NCBI GenBank assembly: GCA_023384095.1
Contig: JAHDXT010000012.1
Span: 1 to 55,371 of the forward strand
Direction of reading: 5' to 3'
DNA length: 55,371 nucleotides
From: Hyphomicrobiaceae bacterium
Lineage (GTDB): Bacteria; Pseudomonadota; Alphaproteobacteria; Rhizobiales; Hyphomicrobiaceae
The notes beneath the pieces were generated by a model. The model was not told the origin of the DNA. It was given only the letters and a program-made list of their open reading frames with translations, and ran no database searches. The translations under genes and the position numbers were made by a program. This document shows positions 25,601 to 32,635 of the stretch, in pieces (position 1 is the stretch's first letter; each line of letters starts with the position of its first letter).

Positions 25601-26002
25601 TGCACTCCACTCCCCTCCCCCTTGCGGGGAGGGGTTGGGGGTGGGGGTGCCTCCGGACGAACGTCTGGCTGGTGGCTCCACCCCACCCGCGCGGCTTCGC
25701 CGCGCCGCCCTCCCCGTCAAGGGGAGGGCTGAAGCTGTGCTCCCCTCCCCTCCCCCTTGCGGGGAGGGGTTGGGGGTGGGGGTGCCTCGGCACGGACGTC
25801 TGGCTGGTGGCTCCACCCCACCCGCGCGGCTATTGCCGCGCCGCCCTCCCCGTCAAGGGGAGGGCTGAAGCTGCACTCCACTCCCCTCCCCCTTGCGGGG
25901 AGGGGTTGGGGGTGGGTGTGCCTCGGCACGGACGTCTGGCTGGTGGCTCCACCCCACCCGCGCGGCTTCGCCGCGCCGCCCTCCCCGTCAAGGGGAGGGC
26001 AG
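25601..26002. repeat. Tandem array of three GC-rich palindromic repeats
   Basis: There are three head-to-tail copies of about 132-138 bp. Each starts ACTCCCCTCCCCCTTGCGGGGAGGGG then GGGGGTGCCTC, has GGACGTCTGGCTGGTGGCTCC in the middle, and ends with GCCCTCCCCGTCAAGGGGAGGGC. Copies 2 and 3 are almost identical; copy 1 differs at a few positions. The array follows the first porin terminator directly. It is not a CRISPR: there are no unique spacers, and the unit is itself one palindromic element. From 26003 to 26310 no gene is seen. Confidence 0.9.
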
Positions 26003-26310
26003 GACATCGCACCAGCGATAAAAACAAGAACAAATGCGCAACATCAGTGTGGCGCAGCCGAAACTGGTGACATATCGGCCACTGTTCCTTCCGATTGCGG
26101 GTCCAGACGCCAGCCGCCGTTTGCCCCGGGCGTCGTCCTCAACTAAGCATCCTCCCCAGTCACGAGTCGTGCGGCGTGACCTCGTCTCATGAGGTCAAGC
26201 ACGAGCAGGCGGCGGACCGCAGTGGTCTCGAGGCCTGCTCATCAGGAAGCAAGCCCGGCGGGCTGGTAGCCGCACTCGAGTATCCCAAGCGTTCAGTTTC
26301 GTCGTGTCGC

Positions 26311-26435
26311 GAGTAACGCGTCCAGTCGGAGTGGCGTGCGCACACGCGCGTGCGTGCACCTCGGACCGGACGTGTGCTGTCGCCGGGCAGCGCGTGCTGC
26401 TTTCTGCATCGGACAGAACACAGGGGAGTTATCTC
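26311..26435 (+). promoter_or_regulatory. Duplicated porin leader, copy 2, with 26-bp alternating purine-pyrimidine tract
   Basis: Matches copy 1 over 26311-26375 (GAGTAACGCGTCCAGTCGG then GCGTGCGCACACGCGCG...). The alternating tract is 26334-26359 and is identical in both copies. Further upstream, 26222-26275 (GGAAGCAAGCCCGGCGGGCTGG) also matches the first leader. It ends with GGGGAG seven bases before the start codon. Confidence 0.6.
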
Positions 26436-27686
26436 ATGATTGGGGGACTGATGAAGACGACCAGTCGCTTCGCGGTCGCAGCTGCAGCCAGCCTGCTGGC
26501 GACCAGCGCCATGGCGGCCGACCTCGGCGGCAACTGCTGCGCCGATCTCGAGGAGCGCGTCGCCGAGCTCGAGGCCACGACGGCCCGCAAGGGCAACCGG
26601 AAGGTGTCGCTGACCGTATACGGGCAGGTGAACAAGAACCTGCTGTGGCACGACGACGAATTCGGCTATCGTGACGGCAAGCTCACGGTCCGGGACAACG
26701 ACGCTGGGATGAGCCGCATCGGCTTCCGCGGCGAGGCCAAGATCCGCCCCGACCTGACGGCAGGCTATCAGCTCGAGATCGGTGTGTTCGAGGATAACGG
26801 CACAACTTCGGGCGCCGATTCGTTTCTCATCCGGCACAACTACCTGTACCTCGATAGCCAGACCATGGGCCGCGTGAGCCTTGGCCAGACATCACAAGTC
26901 ACCGATGGTCTTTACGAGATCAATCTCGCGACGGTCCATGTGACCCCGGGCGGCGAGGACGAGTCCGCCTTCTTCCTGCATGACCATTACGGCGCCGTGT
27001 TTGCCAACGGCTTCGACGGCAGCCGGAAGCAGGGTGTCTACTACCGCACGCCGACGTTCGCCGGATTCGTCTTGTCAGCGGGCTGGAGTCACGACACGGG
27101 TGAGTTCAGCGAAGGCGATATCATCGTCCCTCACGTGGTCGGGGGAGATGATGTCACCAATTCGGACGACTACTGGGAAGTCGCGCTGCGCTACGCCGGT
27201 GAGTTCAATGGCATTCGCGTAGCGGCGGGCATCGGCTACCGCGCCAAGGATGACAACCCGACGGTGGGCAATGGGACCGACACCGAGACGATCCTCGGCT
27301 CGGGGTCTGTCATGCACACGCCGACCGGTCTGTTTCTGTCCGGTGGCTATGCGACGTTCGACTCCGATGATAACGACGCGGACAAGGACGGCTACTGGGT
27401 GATGGCCGGTGTCGAGAGGAACTTCTTCGGGCCCGGAACGACCACCGTGTTCGCCGAGTACAGCGTCGTCGATTTCGACCGCAATGTGATACCTGGCTTC
27501 TTCAACGACAACCAGGACGGCACCTACTGGGGTCTCGGTGTCGTCCAGAAGATCGACGCGGCGGCCATGGATCTCTACCTGAACTTCCGCAACTATGAGA
27601 TCGACGCTTCCAAGAACGCGCGCGGTTGGGGGCCGGACAGCGAGGACGCCAACGTCGTGGTCGGCGGCGCCATCATCCGCTTCTGA
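26436..27686 (+). CDS. Outer-membrane porin (Porin_2 family), paralogue 2
   Basis: A 416-residue porin with the same signal peptide and Cys-Cys coiled-coil N-terminus as paralogue 1 (nearly identical over the first ~60 residues). It then diverges in the surface loops and is 54 residues shorter. VSLTVYGQVNKNLLWHDD opens the barrel, MGRVSLGQTSQVTDGLYEINLA matches the paralogue, and the C-terminus is GGAIIRF. GGGGAG precedes ATG 26436. Codon use is a little less GC-biased than in paralogue 1. The pair probably arose by tandem duplication and has since diversified for permeability or surface exposure. Confidence 0.93.
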   Translation: MIGGLMKTTSRFAVAAAASLLATSAMAADLGGNCCADLEERVAELEATTARKGNRKVSLTVYGQVNKNLLWHDDEFGYRDGKLTVRDNDAGMSRIGFRGEAKIRPDLTAGYQLEIGVFEDNGTTSGADSFLIRHNYLYLDSQTMGRVSLGQTSQVTDGLYEINLATVHVTPGGEDESAFFLHDHYGAVFANGFDGSRKQGVYYRTPTFAGFVLSAGWSHDTGEFSEGDIIVPHVVGGDDVTNSDDYWEVALRYAGEFNGIRVAAGIGYRAKDDNPTVGNGTDTETILGSGSVMHTPTGLFLSGGYATFDSDDNDADKDGYWVMAGVERNFFGPGTTTVFAEYSVVDFDRNVIPGFFNDNQDGTYWGLGVVQKIDAAAMDLYLNFRNYEIDASKNARGWGPDSEDANVVVGGAIIRF

Positions 27687-27713
27687 TCGCCTGTTCCTAC
27701 GCAAATCGACGGG

Positions 27714-27741
27714 AGAGCCGCCTTTCGGGGCGGCTCTTTTG
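27714..27741 (+). terminator. Rho-independent terminator of porin 2
   Basis: AGAGCCGCC-TTTCGG-GGCGGCTCT followed by TTT, a nine-base stem 28 bases after the stop, similar in sequence to the terminator of porin 1. Confidence 0.85.
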
Positions 27742-28179
27742 CTTTGCCGGCAGCGCGTCACTCGGATCGCCGGGAGCTCGCGCCTCCGCACATCACGGGC
27801 CGTCGGGGCGCGCGTGCGCCGAGCAGTTGGTTGCAGCGGTTTTGCGATGGTAGCCGACACGATATGGAATCAATCACAGGTTGCGACGTGGGAGTTTGTC
27901 TATCGCAGTTGTTTCGTTCGGTCTACGACACGCGAAGGTTGTTAAGGGAAAAATCCCGGGCATGTGGCGCGCGAGCAACGTTTTTTCCATCGGCCGGTAA
28001 GCATTTGACCTCGCGCGGGTTCGGTCTCCATCGCACCGCAATATTGCGCGGAGAGCACACCTCTCGCGACAAATGTACATAACTCCTTCACCAAGCTCTG
28101 TTCATGCTTGCGCTCGCGCGTCCGGCGGCACAACTTGCGTGCAAGAACGCGTGCGTGATTTGGACCGGCGGAGTCCCGT
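27742..28179. other. 438-bp non-coding gap
   Basis: No supported gene. Base composition is lower in GC than the surroundings from about 27850 to 28090, which suits a promoter region for the small secreted protein that follows, but I see no clear hexamer pair. Confidence 0.35.
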
Positions 28180-28533
28180 ATGAAGAGGGTTCGTGCATGG
28201 GTCGTGGGCGCCGTGCTGGTGGTGGCCAGCAGCGCAGCCATGGCATTCGACGTGCAGCAGGGCGCCAGGGCGCCCAGTGCTCCTGAGACCAAGGCTGCGC
28301 CCCTCAAGCCCGATTCGTCGCTCGGCGCGGATCTGTCATTGTCCGAGGACAGCAAGGCTCCGACGGGCACCGAGGTTCGGATACCGGGCCTTGGGCGTCT
28401 CGGCGTTCTGCCCAAGATGGATTTCGGCCTGGAGCTGCTCTACGGCGCGACCGACCCGAAGCAGCCTGATGCGCAGCCCGAGAACCCGGCAGACGGCGTG
28501 GTCGTCCGCGGCACGGTCAAGCACCGCTTCTAG
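28180..28533 (+). CDS. Small exported protein with outer-membrane-like C-terminus
   Basis: A 117-residue protein. Signal peptide residues 1-22 (VVGAVLVVASSAAMA), then an Ala/Pro-rich segment, then GLGRLGVLPKMDFGLELLYG and a final strand-like GVVVRGTVKHRF ending in Phe. The two amphipathic strand-like stretches and terminal Phe resemble the end of a beta-barrel, yet the protein is too short for a full barrel. I do not recognise the family. Possibly a periplasmic or outer-membrane-associated small protein; it follows the porins but has its own upstream region. Confidence 0.7.
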   Translation: MKRVRAWVVGAVLVVASSAAMAFDVQQGARAPSAPETKAAPLKPDSSLGADLSLSEDSKAPTGTEVRIPGLGRLGVLPKMDFGLELLYGATDPKQPDAQPENPADGVVVRGTVKHRF

Positions 28534-28596
28534 CTGGCGCTGATGCTGCTTAGTGCTAGGGTGAGGGTCGCCGGGTAGGTGCCGGGCGACTTCATC

Positions 28597-28719
28597 AGCC
28601 CTCCCCTTCGACGGGGAGGGCGGCGCGCCGCAGGCGCGCGGGTGGGGTGGAGCCGCAAATGAGACGACGGCCTTCGGACCTCCCCACCCCAAACCCCTCC
28701 CCGCAAGGGGGAGGGGAGA
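28597..28719. repeat. GC-rich palindromic repeat (single copy)
   Basis: AGCCCTCCCCTTCGACGGGGAGGGCGGCG at the left, then the GCGCGGGTGGGGTGGAGCC core, and CCCCTCCCCGCAAGGGGGAGGGG at the right. It has the same unit structure as the array at 25601-26002 but in opposite orientation. It lies in the 315-bp gap between the small exported protein and the hydrolase gene. Confidence 0.88.
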
Positions 28720-28848
28720 AGCGGTTCGATTTCGACCTGATAGATTGTAGAGTGGCGGCTCGGACGTGAGGCCGGCGGATGAGAACGGGCCGTGCGCCCC
28801 TTTTTTACGTCCGCCTGGTCGCGGTCAATCAGCCCTGGGTTCCTCGCA

Positions 28849-29832
28849 ATGATCTCGTTCGGCGCTGGTCGCTTGCAGTCGGGTGCGTCTCGGGTACGGA
28901 CAGCTCGGGCTCGGGCAGGACGAGCGGCAACTGGATGTTGTGCCGCGGTGCTGCTCGCGGCTCTGCTGGCGCCCGATTCGCCCGCATCTGCCGAGGATGT
29001 CGTGAGCGAGCATATGGGGCTTCAGTTGCGCGGCCGACTCGAGATGGCGCCCGGCAAATCGCTCGCGAAGGACGGCGTAGCGCTGATTCTCCACGGGACG
29101 CTGGCGCACCACGGGATGGAGATCGTCCGCGATCTGCAGGCCAATCTCGGGCAGCGCGGCGTCAGCACGCTGGCGGTGACCCTGAGCCTCGGCCTCGACC
29201 AGCGTTCAGGCATGTTCGATTGCGCGCTCGAGCACGATCACCGCCATGGCGATGCCGTCGAGGAGCTGGCGGCCTGGACCGACTGGCTGAAGGCCAAGGG
29301 CGCCGGCCGCGTCGACGTCATCGGGCACTCGCGGGGCGGGGCGCAGGCGGCGCTGTTCGCCGTCGAGGAGCCGGCCAGGCTCTCCGGCCGTCTCGTGCTG
29401 GTGGCGCCGCTGCTCGAGGCCGCGCCCGCGGCGGAGACGGCGGCGCGCTATGCGACCCAGTTCGGCACCCCGCTCGAGCCCATCCTGGAGCTGGCGCGCA
29501 AGCGCGAGCAGAGCGGCGATGCAGACACGCTGATGGAGGTGCCGGGCTTCCTCTACTGCCGCGGGGCGCGGGTGACCGCGGCGGCCTTCCTCGATTACTA
29601 CGGCGGGTCCCGCCGGCCGCTGCCGGAGCTGGCGCGGGACGTCAAGGCACCGCTACTGGTTTTGGCCGCCGGCAGCGACGATGTCGTTCCCGGCGTCGCC
29701 GGCGCGCTCGAGGGCGCCAGGACGCCCGGGGGAATCGAGGTCAGCGCCGTCGACGGCGCCGACCACTTCTTCCGCGACCTCTACGGGGAGGACCTGGCCG
29801 ACGAGATCGCCGCATTCCTGCGCCGCGATTGA
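28849..29832 (+). CDS. Exported alpha/beta-hydrolase fold protein
   Basis: About 327 residues. An N-terminal hydrophobic stretch (CCAAVLLAALLAPDSPASA) serves as signal sequence, followed by a compact alpha/beta-hydrolase: GVALILHGTLAHHGMEIV, the nucleophile elbow VIGHSRGGAQAALFA (Ser in GHSRGG), GSDDVVPGVA (acid) and DGADHFFRD (His). This could be a periplasmic esterase or peptidase-like hydrolase with unknown substrate. The start is uncertain: ATG 28849 has no good ribosome site, and a TTG at 28873 or an earlier ATG at 28792 are alternatives. Confidence 0.78.
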   Translation: MISFGAGRLQSGASRVRTARARAGRAATGCCAAVLLAALLAPDSPASAEDVVSEHMGLQLRGRLEMAPGKSLAKDGVALILHGTLAHHGMEIVRDLQANLGQRGVSTLAVTLSLGLDQRSGMFDCALEHDHRHGDAVEELAAWTDWLKAKGAGRVDVIGHSRGGAQAALFAVEEPARLSGRLVLVAPLLEAAPAAETAARYATQFGTPLEPILELARKREQSGDADTLMEVPGFLYCRGARVTAAAFLDYYGGSRRPLPELARDVKAPLLVLAAGSDDVVPGVAGALEGARTPGGIEVSAVDGADHFFRDLYGEDLADEIAAFLRRD

Positions 29833-29866
29833 GCGGGCCGAGACGGCACGCCGGCATCGCGGCGGG

Positions 29867-30502
29867 CTATCTCTGCGGAAGGATCCGCATCTCGGGCGAC
29901 CTGCCCAACTGCTGCAGCCTGTCCATGCGCTCGCCGACGCGGCGGCAGCTCGCGGACCACTGCTGGCGGTTCATGCCCGTGCCGGGGTCCCAGATCTGCT
30001 CGCACTCGCGTTGGGAGTAGTCAGCGCCGGTCCGCCTCGCCATTGCCCGGCGCTGGGCCGCGGAAAGACTGCCTTCGGCGCCGACGCCCGGGGGCCTCTG
30101 CAGCCGCTCGCGCTCGGCGTCCGCCGGACTGCCGGGCCGGGCGGGCAGCAGGCGCGACGGCGGGAACCGGTCGGTCGACTCGCCGGACATCATGCGGTCC
30201 ATCCGCCTGTCGGTGCCCCCGGGCCGCCCGATGCGTGCGCCAGGGCGGACGGTGCGGTCGAGGCGGTCCATTGTGGAGGGCTGACCGCCGGCGTGGCCGG
30301 CGAAGCCCGGGCTGGAGGGCAGGCCGCGCTGTGTGGGGGGCAGGCCCGCGTCCGGGCTGGTGCCCGTCGAGCGGCCGGGGCCGGATGTTCCGGAAGTGGG
30401 GCCTGTCGAGGGCGTCCCTCCGGGCGAGCCGGTCTGGGCCAGGGCCGTTCCGGTGCCGAGCGCCAGGGTGAGGCACGCGGCAGCTATGACGGTGGAGCGC
30501 AT
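29867..30502 (-). CDS. Exported low-complexity Gly/Pro/Ser/Arg-rich protein
   Basis: A 211-residue protein with a signal peptide (residues 1-22, ending TALAQ). A disordered Gly/Ser/Thr/Pro region of about 45 residues follows, then an Arg-rich middle (DRLDRTVRPGARIGRPGGTDRRMDRMM) and a more ordered C-terminus with two cysteines (SQRECEQIWDP; WSASCRRVGERMDRL). AGGT lies upstream of the ATG. No family is recognised. The C-terminal Cys pair could form a disulfide in the periplasm. Confidence 0.65.
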   Translation of the reverse strand: MRSTVIAAACLTLALGTGTALAQTGSPGGTPSTGPTSGTSGPGRSTGTSPDAGLPPTQRGLPSSPGFAGHAGGQPSTMDRLDRTVRPGARIGRPGGTDRRMDRMMSGESTDRFPPSRLLPARPGSPADAERERLQRPPGVGAEGSLSAAQRRAMARRTGADYSQRECEQIWDPGTGMNRQQWSASCRRVGERMDRLQQLGRSPEMRILPQR

Positions 30503-30612
30503 CGCTGACCTCGTCGAGAATGCATTTGACGACGCAACGCATCGGCTGGCGTCGGTGTTCCCGCAAGGTCGGGAGACGTGGAGCCCGGAAAACCGCTCTG
30601 GAGGAAGCTGCC

Positions 30613-30780
30613 ATGCCGATCGCGAGCAGGGAGCCGCGGCAGTCCGAGCTCGGCAGGTCCGCCGATGGCAGGCCGGTCGAGCGCCTCTGCCACGAGGTCT
30701 GGTCGACCGAGCCGGGGGTGCCGGGAGAGACCTACCGCCAGCTCACCGAGTACCGGTTCGGCATCGGGGCGGCATCATGA
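30613..30780 (+). CDS. 55-residue hypothetical protein coupled to SMP-30 gene
   Basis: GGAGGAAGC precedes ATG 30613. The protein is polar (REPRQSELGRSADGRPVERLCHEVW ... GETYRQLTEYRFGIG), without signal or membrane segment. Its stop overlaps the start of the next gene by four bases (ATGA), a strong hint of translational coupling and of being real. Not recognised. Confidence 0.6.
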   Translation: MPIASREPRQSELGRSADGRPVERLCHEVWSTEPGVPGETYRQLTEYRFGIGAAS

Positions 30781-31676
30781 CGACGCCGACCGAGACGCCC
30801 CGGCTCGATGCCGAGGTCTGGGCCGAGAGCGCCGACGAGCTCGGGGAAGGGGCGATCAGCCACCCCGGCCGGGGCAGCGTGTTGTGGTTCGACATCCTCC
30901 GGCGGCGGCTCTACGAGCGGCCGTTTGCCGGGGGTGCGACCAGAGTGCACGAGCTCGGTCTGATGGCCTCGGCGGCTGCCCTGGTCGACCGCAGTCGCAT
31001 CCTGATCGCCACCGAGGCCGATCTGCGCCTGTACGATCTCGATGCGGGCAGGGCGCAGCCGCTTTGTCCGTTCCTCGCCGGTGAGCCCGACCTGCGCTCC
31101 AACGACGGGCGCGTCCATCCCTCCGGCGCCTTCTGGATCAGCAGCATGGGCAAGCAGGCCGACCCGGAAGCGGGGGCGATCTGGTGGTTCCGCGGCGGCG
31201 TGCTGAAGCTGCTGTTCGACAGGATCACCATCGCCAACGCGATCTGTTTTGCTCCGGGCGGGCGGGCCGCCTATTTCGCGGACTCCCCCCTGGCCACGAT
31301 ATGGCGCGTCGCCGTCGACCCGGATACTGGGATGCCATCCGGCGATCCGGTGCTGTTCAAGCGCTTTACGCCGGACGAGGGCACGCCGGACGGGGCCGTG
31401 GTGGACGCCGACGGCCGCATCTGGACGGCCGCCTGGGGCGCGTCTGCCGTGCACGCCTGGGAGCCCGACGGCAAACGCTTCGAAAGTTGCCGGCTGCCGG
31501 TCAGCCAGCCGACCTGCCCCGCGTTCTTCGGCCCGCGCCTCGATGAGATCGTCGTCACCTCGGCGCGCGAGAACATGAGCTCCGAGAAGCTTGCAGCCGA
31601 GCCGCTCGCCGGATCCGTGCTCAAGCTGCGCCGCACGGTGCGCGGCGTGCGCGAGCCGTTCGTCCGCTTCGCCTGA
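30777..31676 (+). CDS. SMP-30/gluconolactonase/LRE family protein
   Basis: A 299-residue six-bladed propeller: GEGAISHPGRGSVLWFDI holds the first metal glutamate, RSNDGRVHPSGAFWISSMG the asparagine and arginine, IANAICFAPGGRAAYFADS the next blade and GTPDGAVVDADGRIWTAAWG the catalytic aspartate. These enzymes hydrolyse sugar lactones or related esters in the cytosol with a divalent metal. The start ATG 30777 overlaps the preceding small gene. A dispersed element begins 63 bp after the stop. Confidence 0.92.
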   Translation: MTTPTETPRLDAEVWAESADELGEGAISHPGRGSVLWFDILRRRLYERPFAGGATRVHELGLMASAAALVDRSRILIATEADLRLYDLDAGRAQPLCPFLAGEPDLRSNDGRVHPSGAFWISSMGKQADPEAGAIWWFRGGVLKLLFDRITIANAICFAPGGRAAYFADSPLATIWRVAVDPDTGMPSGDPVLFKRFTPDEGTPDGAVVDADGRIWTAAWGASAVHAWEPDGKRFESCRLPVSQPTCPAFFGPRLDEIVVTSARENMSSEKLAAEPLAGSVLKLRRTVRGVREPFVRFA

Positions 31677-31739
31677 CGCCACAAACCCGAACTCGACGAT
31701 TGGCTCGTGCGAGAGCGTTTGCGCCCGAGCGGAGGCGGC

Positions 31740-31974
31740 GGGGTCAGCCGCTCACCGGCTTCTCCGACCCTCGATGACGAAACGATTCCCGCTGCATACC
31801 CACACCGTCATTCCCGCGGAGGCGGGAATCCACGACACGCCGCAGATCAGGTGTGGAGAGTTGCGTGGATGGCCGCCTTCGCGGCCATGACGGAAGGAAG
31901 GGCAAAGGGGACCAGGCGGGCCACTGCCCTTCGGCTCAGTTTCGTTTCAGACCCGCACCGCCGGGTCTGACCCC
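31740..31974. repeat. Full-length 235-bp interspersed element (GGGGTCAG ... CTGACCCC), copy C
   Basis: Bounded by GGGGTCAG and CTGACCCC, with inner CATTCCCGCGGAGGCGGGAATCC and GGCCGCCTTCGCGGCC hairpins. The left ~100 bases match copy B inverted, and the right ~120 bases also match the start of the window. No coding capacity. It lies between SMP-30 and a small exported protein. Confidence 0.9.
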
Positions 31975-32087
31975 TTCTTCGGAGCCAGGCTAGCCCGCTC
32001 GGCAGCCGGGGCGGCAAGCCCTATTGCGCGCCGGCCCTCGGGCGGGCTTCTATGTGGACTGCCAGTCACCAGAGGACTCCGACCCAC

Positions 32088-32549
32088 ATGACCGTTCGGC
32101 TCAGTTTCGCCGCCGCCTCGGGCCTCGCCATCACGGCCGCCTTCTCGGTGGCGTCGCTTTGGGGCGCGTCGAGCGGCGCCGAAGCGGCCGAGGGCTTGCC
32201 CGCGGCGCTGAGCTGCAGCTTCGAGACAGGAACCAGCGTCTCCTATGCGGGCGGGGGCTACCAGGCAGCGCCGGCCAGTCCGCTGGCGTTCGCCATCGGC
32301 GCGATCGATCTCCAGGGACAGCGGGCCGAGCTGCAGACAGGCAAGGGCGGCACCGGCGCTTTGAGGATCGTGCGCGCCGTGAACGCCAACCACTTCCTCG
32401 AGGTCGTCAACGAGGGTTTCCTCAATTTGACGACCGTCTACGACGTCGATCCGAAACAGAAGGCCCATCCCGCCGTGCATTCGCGGCATCTCGGCCTGCT
32501 TGGAGAGCCGGTCATTGCGCAGTACTACGGGTTCTGCAGGGAGAGATAG
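32088..32549 (+). CDS. Exported hypothetical protein (153 aa)
   Basis: Signal peptide residues 1-33 (LAITAAFSVASLWGASSGAEA), then a compact domain rich in beta structure: LSCSFETGTSVSYAGGGYQ, LAFAIGAIDLQGQRAELQ, GALRIVRAVNANHFLEVVNEGFLNLTTVYDVD and a C-terminal HSRHLGLLGEPVIAQYYGFCRER. Two cysteines, near the mature N-terminus and C-terminus, may be disulfide linked. Family not recognised. AGAGGA lies upstream of ATG 32088. Confidence 0.75.
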   Translation: MTVRLSFAAASGLAITAAFSVASLWGASSGAEAAEGLPAALSCSFETGTSVSYAGGGYQAAPASPLAFAIGAIDLQGQRAELQTGKGGTGALRIVRAVNANHFLEVVNEGFLNLTTVYDVDPKQKAHPAVHSRHLGLLGEPVIAQYYGFCRER

Positions 32550-32552
32550 GCT

Positions 32553-32610
32553 TCGTGAAGTCGTGAAATCGTGAAGTCGTCAACTCGTCGGGAAGCCCGA
32601 CCTCACGAGC
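32553..32610. repeat. Short phased TCGTGA-type repeats (copy 2)
   Basis: CTTCGTGAAGTCGTGAAATCGTGAAGTCGT then, inverted, CGACCTCACGAGC, flanking GGGAAGCCC. Units of nine bases (TCGTGAART) fill most of the gap before the carboxylase gene and can fold into a hairpin. Confidence 0.65.
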
Positions 32611-32635
32611 TCTCGAAACGGATACCTCGGCCGCA

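Noticed and set aside
23953-25686. 577-residue minus-strand open frame
   Set aside because: Antisense to porin 1, whose signal peptide, barrel and terminator are clear.
25601-26002. Possible CRISPR array
   Set aside because: The repeated unit is ~135 bp and itself palindromic; there are no short repeats with unique spacers and no cas gene.
26003-26310. Possible small genes between the repeat array and the second porin leader
   Set aside because: The frames are short, lack ribosome sites, and part of the stretch is a copy of the porin 1 upstream region.
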